Below, one piece after another: positions 16,660 to 23,827 of a stretch of 27,007 nucleotides of DNA (position 1 is the first letter of the stretch; every line of letters starts with the position of its first letter). A program made the position numbers and the translations under genes. This DNA comes from an uncultured bacterium (GTDB lineage Bacteria; Actinomycetota; Coriobacteriia; Coriobacteriales; Coriobacteriaceae): assembly GCA_905215815.1 (NCBI GenBank), contig CAJMRN010000017.1, positions 1 through 27,007 on the forward strand, given 5' to 3'. The notes beneath the pieces are model-generated. The model saw nothing but the letters and a program-made list of their open reading frames with translations. It was not told the DNA's origin and searched no databases.

Positions 16660-17196
16660 CTACTTGGCGGCCTTACCCAGCTTGCGGCGGATGTGCTCGC
16701 CAACATAGTGGATACCCTTGCCCTTGTAAGGCTCGGGAGGACGATGGCCGCGGATCTCAGCGGCGATCTGACCGACCTGCTGCTTGTTGATACCCTTGAC
16801 GTTCACGTGGGTGTTGTCGGGAACCTCGAAGGTGATGCCCTCGGGAGCCTCGACGATCACGGGGTGCGAGAAGCCCAGGGAGAACTCGAGGTTCTTGCCC
16901 TTCTGCTGCACGCGGTAACCGACGCCGGCGAGCTCGAGCTTCTTCTCGAAGCCCTCGGAAACGCCAACAACCATGTTGTGGATGAGAGCGCGGGTGAGGC
17001 CGTGGCGGGCACGGGTCTCACGCTCGTCGTCGGGACGGGAAACGGTGAGGACGTTGTCCTCGACGTTGATAGCGAGCTTCTCAAAGACATCCAGCTCGAG
17101 CTGGCCCTTGGGGCCCTTGACGACAACGTTGTTGCCGTTGACTGCCACTTCGACTCCGGCGGGAATCTGGACAGGCTTATTACCGATACGAGACAC
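16660..17196 (-). CDS. rplF: 50S ribosomal protein L6 (uL6)
   Basis: Binds near the sarcin-ricin loop. MSRIGNKPVQIPAGV begins the family. RALIHNMVVGVSEGFEKKLEL and the C-terminal GHRPPEPYKGKGIHYVGE are diagnostic (family PEPYKGKGI motif). 178 aa, normal. Located 33 nt after rpsH. Confidence 0.97.
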   Translation of the reverse strand: MSRIGNKPVQIPAGVEVAVNGNNVVVKGPKGQLELDVFEKLAINVEDNVLTVSRPDDERETRARHGLTRALIHNMVVGVSEGFEKKLELAGVGYRVQQKGKNLEFSLGFSHPVIVEAPEGITFEVPDNTHVNVKGINKQQVGQIAAEIRGHRPPEPYKGKGIHYVGEHIRRKLGKAAK

Positions 17197-17229
17197 GGTG
17201 ATCTCCTTTCCTTCTACCTACCGAGCGAA

Positions 17230-17628
17230 TTACCAGACGTAAGCGATGATCTCGCCGCCGACGTTGTGCTTGCGAGCATCGCGGTCGGTCATGACGCCAT
17301 GGCTGGTGGAAATAATGGCGGTACCAAGGCCACCGCGGACGCGGGGCATGTCGGCAACGCCGGTGTACTTACGCAGGCCCGGCTTGGAAATGCGGCGGAT
17401 GCCGTTGATGACCTTAGCCTTCTTGGGACCATACTTAAGCGTGATGTGCAGAGTCTTCTGGGGAACGGTGTCCTCGACATCGTAGCCCTCGATGTAGCCC
17501 TCCTCGTGCAGAACACGAGCGATCTCGACGAGCTTCTTGCTGCTCGGCATGGAGACCGTGGCCTTGTTCACAGAGTTAGCGTTACGGATGCGCGTAAGCA
17601 TATCTGCGATCGGGTCTGTAAGGTTCAT
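17230..17628 (-). CDS. rpsH: 30S ribosomal protein S8 (uS8)
   Basis: 16S rRNA-binding assembly protein; in E. coli it represses the spc operon. MNLTDPIADMLTRIRNAN is the family start and TAIISTSHGVMTDRDARK the C-terminal signature. 132 aa. A 119-nt gap separates it from rpsZ, wide for this operon. Confidence 0.97.
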   Translation of the reverse strand: MNLTDPIADMLTRIRNANSVNKATVSMPSSKKLVEIARVLHEEGYIEGYDVEDTVPQKTLHITLKYGPKKAKVINGIRRISKPGLRKYTGVADMPRVRGGLGTAIISTSHGVMTDRDARKHNVGGEIIAYVW

Positions 17629-17747
17629 ACAGATTCTCCTTCGTTCTTGATGAACACGTGCTCTTGGTTCTTCGCCGCCCTTAACGGCAAAGCCTAACTA
17701 GCGCGTTTTCCCTGTTCCAAACGGATGCTTGAAACGCTGGTAGTGAC

Positions 17748-17933
17748 TTACCAGCTGGCCTTCTTAACGCCGGGAAGCTCGCCCTTGAGTGCAAGCTCAC
17801 GGAAGCAGACACGGCACAGGCCGAACTTGCGGTACACAGAGTGCGGACGGCCGCAGCGCTGGCAGCGCGTGTACTCACGAGTAGAGAACTTCTGCTTGCG
17901 ATTGCACTTGACGATCATCGATGTCTTAGCCAC
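17748..17933 (-). CDS. rpsZ: 30S ribosomal protein S14 type Z (uS14)
   Basis: Short 61-aa, zinc-binding form with Cys24, Cys27, Cys40 and Cys43 (CQRC...CRVC). GRPHSVYRKFGLCR and the ending GELPGVKKASW are typical. Zinc-binding S14 is the normal form in many Gram-positives, Actinobacteria included. Located between rplE and rpsH, its conserved place. Confidence 0.97.
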   Translation of the reverse strand: MAKTSMIVKCNRKQKFSTREYTRCQRCGRPHSVYRKFGLCRVCFRELALKGELPGVKKASW

Positions 17934-18012
17934 TTATATCCTCCTCACATAGAGTATTGTTCGCCCCAAGCGCCGCCCCCTTGTGGGAACGGCGCTTATA
18001 GGGCAGGTGAAC

Positions 18013-18570
18013 CTATTTCTTGAACGGGAAACCGAAGGCGTCCAGAAGGGCCTTGGCCTCCTCATCGGTGTTGGCGGTGGTCACGAAAGTGATGTCCATA
18101 CCACGCTGGTGATCGACGGAGTCGAAGTCGATCTCGGGGAAGATGAGCTGCTCGGTGACGCCCATGGAGAAGTTACCACGGCCGTCGAAGCTCTTGGCGG
18201 AGATGCCGCGGAAGTCGCGGATACGGGGGATCGCGACGGAGGTCAGACGATCGAAGAACTCCCACATACGGTCGCCACGCAGGGTAACCTTGCAGCCGAT
18301 CGGCATACCAGCGCGCAGGCGGAAGGTAGCGATGGACTTGCGGGCACGGGTGATCATCGGCTGCTGACCGGTGATGGCGCGCAGGTCGCGCACGGCACCG
18401 TCGATGGCCTTGGAATCGGTAGCGGCCTCGCCGACACCCATGTTCACGACGATCTTCTCAAACTTGGGGATCATCATGACGTTCTCGTACTGGAACTTTT
18501 CCTGAAGCTGCTGCTTGACCTCGTTGTTGTACTTGGTCTTCAGACGCGGCACATACTTCTCTTCTGCCAT
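18013..18570 (-). CDS. rplE: 50S ribosomal protein L5 (uL5)
   Basis: 5S rRNA-binding central-protuberance protein. Seen: IPKFEKIVVNMGVGEA, ITGQQPMITRARKSIATFRLR and the C-terminal GMDITFVTTANTDEEAKALL. 185 aa. GAAGGAG lies ~8 nt upstream of ATG 18570. It is the first gene of the ribosomal block here. rplX, normally directly upstream, is absent, and a promoter-like pair lies ~138 nt upstream. Confidence 0.97.
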   Translation of the reverse strand: MAEEKYVPRLKTKYNNEVKQQLQEKFQYENVMMIPKFEKIVVNMGVGEAATDSKAIDGAVRDLRAITGQQPMITRARKSIATFRLRAGMPIGCKVTLRGDRMWEFFDRLTSVAIPRIRDFRGISAKSFDGRGNFSMGVTEQLIFPEIDFDSVDHQRGMDITFVTTANTDEEAKALLDAFGFPFKK

Positions 18571-18797
18571 TGTTCACTCCTTCTTGGGGTTTTAAGCACG
18601 GGGCGTGGCCACAGTGGGTTGTCCTCGTGCCTCCTGGCTGCATCCGCGCCGCTCATGGCATTTCGCGGTTTGGACTCGACGCAGCAGGAGCCGACAAAAC
18701 AATCGGTACTATACGCGCATCGGGAGCGTATTTCCAGAAAAACCTCGTCTGCCTGCACAACTCCACAACTCCCCCGCACAAATGGATCCCGAAAAGC
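18571..18797. other. Non-coding leader/intergenic region upstream of rplE
   Basis: Together with the adjoining repeat, 312 nt (18571-18882) separate rplE from the xdhC-family gene. No convincing gene is present; in particular nothing resembles the rplX C-terminus. The part transcribed on the minus strand from the putative promoter would form a ~130-nt leader. GCACG/CGTGC arms (about 18596-18637) around a GTGGCCAC core may fold. No known riboswitch pattern was recognised. Confidence 0.6.
18708..18736 (-). promoter_or_regulatory. Putative promoter of the rplE-led spc operon
   Basis: On the minus strand TGGAAA (18731-18736) and TATAGT (18708-18713, 5/6 match to the -10 consensus) are 17 nt apart. 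It lies ~138 nt upstream of rplE and points towards it. It is the strongest promoter-like pair in the gap and supports a real operon start here. Confidence 0.55.
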
Positions 18798-18864
18798 AGT
18801 TGCGGTGAAATAGGGACTGTTTGGCGGCCTAACAGGCTTAAACAATCCGTATTTCACCGCAACT
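18798..18864. repeat. 67-bp palindromic repeat, copy A
   Basis: Ends AGTTGCGGTGAAATA (18798-18812) and TATTTCACCGCAACT (18850-18864) are exact inverted copies; the stem continues inward with G-U pairs. The core TTTGGCGGCCTAACAGG is nearly identical to that of copy B at 21593-21659, and both copies are exactly 67 bp. It lies 18 nt past the stop of the xdhC-family gene, so it may act as a transcription-ending hairpin. Confidence 0.88.
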
Positions 18865-18882
18865 TAATTGGTGGGGATGCGA

Positions 18883-19926
18883 TTAGCGTTTGCGGGGGAC
18901 GAGTTTGGTGCGACGCAGGTGGATCATCTCGGCGGCGATGGAGATGGCGATCTCTTCGGGATCCTCCGCCTGAATGGCAACGCCGATCGGCAGGTGCAGC
19001 TCGTCGATCTGGTCCTGCGTAAAGCCCTCCTGCTCCAGGCGGGCGCGCACAAAGGCAGTCTTGCGACGCGATCCCAGGCAGCCTAGGTAGGCAGGCTTGG
19101 CGCGCATGGCCTGAATCACCACGTCGATATCGGACTTGTGACCCGCCGTGGCGACGACCACCAGGTCGCGCGGGCCGATGGGGCACTGCTTGATTAGGTT
19201 CTTGTAGTCGACCAGACGACGGTCGTAGACACCGGGCACCCATTCGGGGGTCAGCGTGCCGGGGCGGTCGTCGCAAGCCACGACGGCAAAGCCCGCCGCC
19301 GTGAGCACCCGCGCCGTCGCAGCGCCCACGTGACCGCAGCCAAAGATATAGGTCAGGCCCTCGGGGCAGAGTGTCTCGATGTGCGCCGCGGGAATCTCGG
19401 AGGCCGCGTTGGTGTAGGTGACCTTACTCCCCTCCTCCACCAGCGAAAGCCCGGGGCAGCCCGCAATGGTGCGGCGCGATTCCTCGCCATGGTACTCGGC
19501 CACATCGCCCTCGAGGGCCTGGATGACAAACGGTTCAAAGTCGATGACGAAGTCGCCGATGCGCCGATAGGCCAAGACGTCGGCGATTTCCTGGAACAAC
19601 GACGCCTGAGTCGCATCCAGATGCAGGTAGCACAGGCAGATGGCTCCGCCGCAGATCATGCCGGTATCGGAGTTCTCGCCGCCCATGGTGTAGCGGACCA
19701 GACGCGACTGCCCCGCGCTCAGGAGCTCGCGCGCCTCATCCAGCGCAAAGAGCTCGATTTTGCCGCCGCCGATGGTGCCCGCCTGGCTACCGTCGGCAAA
19801 GAAGGCCATCCAGGCGCCCACGCCGCGCGGCGATGACCCTGCCGTACCGGCAACTACCACCAGCTCGCACGTCTTACCAGCCTTCAGAGCGCCAAGCGCA
19901 GCATTCACCACATCGAGCTTTTCCAT
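18883..19926 (-). CDS. XdhC/CoxI family molybdenum hydroxylase maturation protein
   Basis: XdhC-family proteins bind molybdenum cofactor and help sulfurate and insert it into xanthine dehydrogenase-type enzymes in the cytosol. Seen: an N-terminal XdhC/CoxI domain with GSSPRGVGAWM, GTIGGGKIE and GMICGG (the family's conserved Cys), then a C-terminal Rossmann-like domain starting at YIFGCGHVGAATARVL with LGSRRKTAFVRARL. 347 aa, usual for the two-domain type. ATG 19926 has AGGAAA upstream. It starts 9 nt after yqeB, clearly one operon. No hydroxylase subunit gene is present in the window. Confidence 0.93.
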   Translation of the reverse strand: MEKLDVVNAALGALKAGKTCELVVVAGTAGSSPRGVGAWMAFFADGSQAGTIGGGKIELFALDEARELLSAGQSRLVRYTMGGENSDTGMICGGAICLCYLHLDATQASLFQEIADVLAYRRIGDFVIDFEPFVIQALEGDVAEYHGEESRRTIAGCPGLSLVEEGSKVTYTNAASEIPAAHIETLCPEGLTYIFGCGHVGAATARVLTAAGFAVVACDDRPGTLTPEWVPGVYDRRLVDYKNLIKQCPIGPRDLVVVATAGHKSDIDVVIQAMRAKPAYLGCLGSRRKTAFVRARLEQEGFTQDQIDELHLPIGVAIQAEDPEEIAISIAAEMIHLRRTKLVPRKR

Positions 19927-19935
19927 TGCAATTTC

Positions 19936-20730
19936 CTATCCCTGGAATACACCGGTGAGCATGGCGAGCGCCTCGAGTACGCCGCCGCCGACCGACGTCG
20001 CCTTGTCCGAAATATAGTTGATATAGCTGGCATCGCCACGCGGGTCGACGTCGGCGCACTTAAAGCCATCGGTCACCTGAACGCCGTCGGCCAAAAGGCC
20101 GCGCAAGCAGCCGTCAATCTGCGTGACCATGGGAGTATCACCCGCATACCCGATCACATCGCCGGCACTCACGATGTCGCCGATCGCGCGGTCGGACCTA
20201 AACACGCCGGCGGCGGGGCTGTGGATAACACGCTCCTTGCCGTATCCGCCGATCATGCCCGGCACGCCCGTGTTGGGCTGGGGCGAGCCCTGGGTAATGA
20301 CGCGGCCCAAAAAATGCCCGCGCATGGTCTCGACCACGGCGTCGCAATCGACCGGCGCGGTAAAGCCCGGCCCCACGGCGATGACGACAGGCGCCATATC
20401 GCGCGTGGTGCCCAAGTTGCGCTTGGCCAGAATCGCGTCGACCACGGCAGCGGGTTTCAGTTCATCGAGCATCTTGGCCTGGGGGTCTACCACGACGGCG
20501 ACGTCTCCGGCCTCGGTAATTGCAAGCGCCTCTGCCGGCGTCTGCGCCAAGCGAGCGCGAATGCCCTCGACCTGGACCTCGCCCAGGCGAATGGCCTCGC
20601 AAAAACTGATTGTGCGACGGATGCACGTGGGGACCGCGATATCTGCCATGACAACCGACACGCCGGCGCGCACCAAGCGAGCGGCGACGCCCGTGGCGAT
20701 ATCGCCGGCGCCGCGAACATAAACGAGCAT
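19936..20730 (-). CDS. yqeB: EF2563/YqeB family selenium-dependent molybdenum hydroxylase system protein
   Basis: This family co-occurs with selenium-dependent molybdenum hydroxylases; its biochemical role is not settled. Seen: an N-terminal Gly-rich segment VRGAGDIATGVAARLVRAG resembling a nucleotide-binding loop, a central VVIAVGPGFTAPVDCDAVVET, RGHFLGRVI, and a C-terminal part with HSPAAGVF and IGDIVSAGDVIG resembling a small beta-barrel. 264 aa, expected length. ATG 20730 has GGGAGG about 10 nt upstream. First gene of the yqeB-xdhC operon, divergent from yqeC. Confidence 0.9.
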   Translation of the reverse strand: MLVYVRGAGDIATGVAARLVRAGVSVVMADIAVPTCIRRTISFCEAIRLGEVQVEGIRARLAQTPAEALAITEAGDVAVVVDPQAKMLDELKPAAVVDAILAKRNLGTTRDMAPVVIAVGPGFTAPVDCDAVVETMRGHFLGRVITQGSPQPNTGVPGMIGGYGKERVIHSPAAGVFRSDRAIGDIVSAGDVIGYAGDTPMVTQIDGCLRGLLADGVQVTDGFKCADVDPRGDASYINYISDKATSVGGGVLEALAMLTGVFQG

Positions 20731-20762
20731 TCCCGGGGCACCTCCCTGTGCTACGGTTTGAG

Positions 20763-20818
20763 CAGAGCAAAAGCGGTTCGACCGCTACTCTGATGATTAT
20801 TTATTATCACAGTATTAT
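20763..20818. promoter_or_regulatory. yqeB-yqeC divergent promoter region with operator-like palindrome
   Basis: The 102-bp gap holds a hairpin (AGCGGT 20772-20777 with ACCGCT 20781-20786, plus flanking CAGAG/CTCTG) and the near-palindrome TGATTATTTATTATCA (20794-20809, pattern TGATnATnnATnATCA). The latter sits just before a -10-like TATTAT (20813-20818) for yqeC. A shared regulator of both transcripts is an inference. Confidence 0.45.
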
Positions 20819-20832
20819 ACGGCGGTGAACAG

Positions 20833-21567
20833 ATGGAAACGGTTAACGGCAGCCTTGCCTCCACGCTCAAGATTGAGCCGGGCATTACCGCGATCATCGG
20901 CAGCGGTGGCAAGTCGACCCTGCTAAAGACGCTCGGCCTTGAGCTTATGCGCGCTGGCGGCCGCGTGCTCCTCTGCACCACCACGCACATGTTTCCCGTC
21001 GCCGGCGTGCCATGGGACGGGTCGAGCCGTCGTCTGGACGCCGCGCCCTGGAAGCCAGGTGCCTTGCACGCCCCAGGCTGCACCTGCGAGGCCTGCTCGG
21101 GGCTTGTGCGGGGAAGCATCTGCCAAGCAGGCGTCTTGGACCCCGAGACAGGTAAGCTCTCCTCCCCTGCCGAGCCGCTCGACGAGCTGGCGCAGCGCTT
21201 TGACTATGTGTTGGCCGAGGCAGATGGCAGCAAGCGACTCCCACTCAAGGCCCACGCCGCCTGGGAGCCGGTTATTCCTGCCGGCACTGCCAACGTCATC
21301 TGGATCGTCGGCGCCTCAGGCTTGGGCAAGCCCATCAACGAAGCCGTCCACCGCCCCGAGCTCTTTTGCGAGCGTTGCGGCTGCGAGCTCACCGATATCG
21401 CCACGCCCGAGCGCGTCGCCATGGTGCTCAATGCCGAACTGCGGATGCTGAACCTCAACAATGCCCGCATCATGCTCAACCAAGTCGACACGCTCAGCGA
21501 CCCCACGATGGCAGATCGCTTCGAGGCAGCCCTCGGCCGCCCCATCGTCGCCACCAGCCTCAAATAG
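20833..21567 (+). CDS. yqeC: YqeC, selenium-dependent hydroxylase accessory protein
   Basis: P-loop protein linked by gene neighbourhood to selenium-dependent molybdenum hydroxylases. Seen: the Walker A-type GSGGKSTLL at residues 23-31, VLLCTTTHMFP, VLAEADGSKRLPLKAHAAWEP (family core), and NQVDTL near the end. At 244 aa it has the usual length. An insertion at about residues 77-97 adds a CTCEAC cluster, and a second cluster CERCGC follows near residue 180; these Cys could bind metal. Divergent from yqeB. The start follows GGCGGTGAAC, a weak ribosome site. Confidence 0.9.
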   Translation: METVNGSLASTLKIEPGITAIIGSGGKSTLLKTLGLELMRAGGRVLLCTTTHMFPVAGVPWDGSSRRLDAAPWKPGALHAPGCTCEACSGLVRGSICQAGVLDPETGKLSSPAEPLDELAQRFDYVLAEADGSKRLPLKAHAAWEPVIPAGTANVIWIVGASGLGKPINEAVHRPELFCERCGCELTDIATPERVAMVLNAELRMLNLNNARIMLNQVDTLSDPTMADRFEAALGRPIVATSLK

Positions 21568-21592
21568 CCGGCGCTGCCCCAGCAGACCTATA

Positions 21593-21659
21593 AGTTGCGG
21601 TGGAATAGTTCCTGAAACGGCCTATTTGGCGGCTAAACAGGAACTATTTCACCGCAACT
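21593..21659. repeat. 67-bp palindromic repeat, copy B
   Basis: Arms of 22 bp (21593-21614 and 21638-21659) are inverted copies with one mismatch that is a G-U pair in RNA. The outer ends AGTTGCGGTG and CACCGCAACT and the core TTTGGCGGCTAAACAGG match copy A. It lies between the convergent stops of yqeC and the hydantoinase gene, where it could end transcription from both sides. Confidence 0.9.
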
Positions 21660-21685
21660 GCGAAGGGAATCCGGCGCCCTTCTTG

Positions 21686-23053
21686 TTAGCGGGGGACGTA
21701 GCGGCCGGGTTGGGCTCCGGTGGGCTCGCCATCGCACGCGGCCAGCACGCCGTTGACGAAGACGGCCTTGGCGCGGCCATGTGCCTCAAAGCCCTCGAGC
21801 GGCGTGTAGTCCACAGCCTGATGCTGCGTCGCAGCGCTAATGGTCCAGCGCGCCTTGGGATCCCACACGCACACATCGGCATCGGAGCCCTCGGCAAGAC
21901 ATCCCTTGCGCGGATACATGCCAAAGACGCGCGCCGGGTTCTCGCTCATCAAGCGGCACAGATCCTCGGGGCCCAGCTGTCCCTCAAAGCTCGTAGCGAT
22001 CGCGACGGGGCGATGCTCCACACCGGGCCCGCCGTTGGGAATCGCGCGGAAGTCGTCGCGTCCGCGGTCCTTTTGCCCGTGTAGGTTAAAGCTGCAGTGG
22101 TCGGTCGCAATCGTATCGATCTCGCCTGCCACAAGTGCCTCGCGCAGTGCCGCACGGTCGCCGGCATGGCGCAGCGGCGGGCTCATCACATACTTGGCAC
22201 CCGCAAAGCCGTCCTCGCCCTGCTCCAAGTAGCAAGTATCGTCGAGCATCAGATACTGAGGGCAGGTCTCGACATAGATATTCTTCTGCCCGCGCGCCTT
22301 GGCGGCACGGATGGCCTCGAGCCCCAGCTTGGTCGAAAGGTGCACCACGTTGACCGGTGCGTCGCCGGCCAGGTGCGCCAGATATAGCAGACGGCTCACT
22401 GCCTCGGCCTCGCACACATCCGGACGGCTGAGCGCATGGCCCTCGGGCCCGTGGATACCCTGCTCAAACACGCGCTTCTGCAGCTCATTCACCAGCGTGC
22501 CGTTCTCGCAATGCACGCACAGTATGCCGCCAATATACTTGAGCTCCTCGAGCACCTCGAGCGTCTCGGCATCGTCCAGGCGCAAATGATCGTAGGCAAA
22601 GTAGGTCTTGAACGACGACACGCCCGCCTCGCGCATGGCCGAGAGATCGACGCGGTTGCGCTCGTTCCACTCGGCGAGTGCCATATGAAAGGCGTAGTTG
22701 GCCGTGCAGGTTCCGTCGGCGCGGCGATGCCACTCGGCCAAGGCATCGGGCATGGTCACGCCGCGATCGGCCGTCGCGTAGTCCACGATGGTCGTCGTGC
22801 CGCCGCAGGCGGCCGCGCGCGTGCCGGTCTCAAAGCTATCGGCCGTCCAATCCATGCCGGTCCAGCACTGCATGTGCGTGTGGCCGTCGATGAAGCCGGG
22901 AAACACCCAGCAGCCCGCGGCATCCTCGACGGTATCGCCCTCAGCCGGCTCAATCGCCGCGGCGATCAGCACGATCTTATCGCCATCCATGGCAAGATCG
23001 GCGCGGCGAAGCCCCTGTGGCGTCACGAGCGCGCCATTTTTGATAATGATCAT
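21686..23053 (-). CDS. hydA: D-hydantoinase / dihydropyrimidinase family amidohydrolase
   Basis: Opens cyclic diamide rings such as dihydropyrimidines or 5-substituted hydantoins. Seen: metal ligands His58 and His60 (GHTH), the carboxylated Lys149 in SSFKTY, His181 (VHCEN), His238 (VVHLS) and Asp318 (TDHC), the complete binuclear site. At 455 aa it has the normal length. ATG 23053 has AAGGAG upstream, and the gene starts 8 nt after mocA, an operon. HydA/HyuA-type enzymes are part of the purine-catabolic clusters of gut anaerobes and E. coli (ygeW-ygeX-ygeY-hyuA). The natural substrate is not decidable. Confidence 0.92.
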   Translation of the reverse strand: MIIIKNGALVTPQGLRRADLAMDGDKIVLIAAAIEPAEGDTVEDAAGCWVFPGFIDGHTHMQCWTGMDWTADSFETGTRAAACGGTTTIVDYATADRGVTMPDALAEWHRRADGTCTANYAFHMALAEWNERNRVDLSAMREAGVSSFKTYFAYDHLRLDDAETLEVLEELKYIGGILCVHCENGTLVNELQKRVFEQGIHGPEGHALSRPDVCEAEAVSRLLYLAHLAGDAPVNVVHLSTKLGLEAIRAAKARGQKNIYVETCPQYLMLDDTCYLEQGEDGFAGAKYVMSPPLRHAGDRAALREALVAGEIDTIATDHCSFNLHGQKDRGRDDFRAIPNGGPGVEHRPVAIATSFEGQLGPEDLCRLMSENPARVFGMYPRKGCLAEGSDADVCVWDPKARWTISAATQHQAVDYTPLEGFEAHGRAKAVFVNGVLAACDGEPTGAQPGRYVPR

Positions 23054-23061
23054 GTTGCTCC

Positions 23062-23676
23062 TTATTGATTAATACTGTTGGCTACGCGATCAAAATACGA
23101 GCAGGCCGCGATATGCTCCGTTATGCGTCGCTGGCCCTTGGCGGTATCGACATCCCACAGCTCATAGGCGCGCGCTTCGACCAGCATCACGTCGGTACGG
23201 TCCTTGAGGATCGAACCGCCGCCGTCCTTGCCCTCAAGACACATAAGTGCATCGAACAGTTCCGCCGGAAAGAGCACCGGGCTCGAAGGCTCACCGTTGC
23301 ACGCAAGACGCACCGGATGCTTGCGGCCACGCTCGTCAAATGCACGAACCATAGCCTCAAAAGAATCCGCGCTCACAAGCGGCTGGTCGCCCGGCAAAAA
23401 GAGGCAACCTTTCCAGTTGCGTTCGACTCCCCACGAAAGGCCCGCACGGACGCTTTCGCTGCGCAGCTCGCCATCGTGCAGCACGCACTGGCAATGCTTG
23501 TCCTCGCAAATCTGGGCAACCTCGGGCCAACGCGTCGAAACCACGACGTCAAAGCCCCGGGGAACCGAATCGATGGTCCGGGCAATCAGCGGCTCGCCAT
23601 AGATATCGGCAAGCATCTTGTTAGAGCCAAACCGCTTACCCTCGCCCGAGGCCATAATCACGCAGCCAAGTTTCAT
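23062..23676 (-). CDS. mocA: MocA/MobA-like nucleotidyltransferase for molybdenum cofactor
   Basis: MocA-type enzymes transfer CMP (or GMP for MobA) to molybdopterin to make the dinucleotide cofactor of xanthine dehydrogenase-type enzymes. Seen: the signature CVIMASGEGKRFGSNKML at the N-terminus (G-rich nucleotide loop), LFLPGDQPLV as the metal-binding GDQP block, and ACNGEPSSPVLFP. 204 aa. ATG 23676 has GGGGAGG 7 nt upstream; the frame is open to 23727 but unsupported there. It precedes the hydantoinase gene by 8 nt. CMP rather than GMP specificity is inferred from context. Confidence 0.87.
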   Translation of the reverse strand: MKLGCVIMASGEGKRFGSNKMLADIYGEPLIARTIDSVPRGFDVVVSTRWPEVAQICEDKHCQCVLHDGELRSESVRAGLSWGVERNWKGCLFLPGDQPLVSADSFEAMVRAFDERGRKHPVRLACNGEPSSPVLFPAELFDALMCLEGKDGGGSILKDRTDVMLVEARAYELWDVDTAKGQRRITEHIAACSYFDRVANSINQ

Positions 23677-23764
23677 GGCGATACCTCCCCTGAAACCATC
23701 GTACCCATAACTCGCGCCGCGGGGCACCTACATCGAAAGCGCTTATCCTACACGCCCGCGATGC

Positions 23765-23804
23765 AAAAAGGGGGCACCCCGCCGGTTGGCAGAGCGCCCC
23801 CTTT
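23765..23804 (-). terminator. Rho-independent terminator of ygeW
   Basis: AAAGGGGGC (23767-23775) pairs with GCCCCCTTT (23796-23804); on the minus strand it ends in five Ts (complement of the A-run at 23765-23769). It lies 24 nt past the ygeW stop and separates ygeW from mocA, implying a separate promoter for mocA-hydA within 23677-23760. Confidence 0.88.
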
Positions 23805-23827
23805 ACATGGTTTACCTCAGCCCAGCT

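Noticed and set aside
16639..17697. Plus-strand open frame (352 codons) over rplF and rpsH
   Set aside because: Antisense to two ribosomal protein genes with clear motifs; no ribosome site or domain.
18458..18643. Small minus-strand frame overlapping the rplE start as a possible rplX remnant
   Set aside because: The product has no KOW or L24-like sequence and overlaps rplE in another frame.
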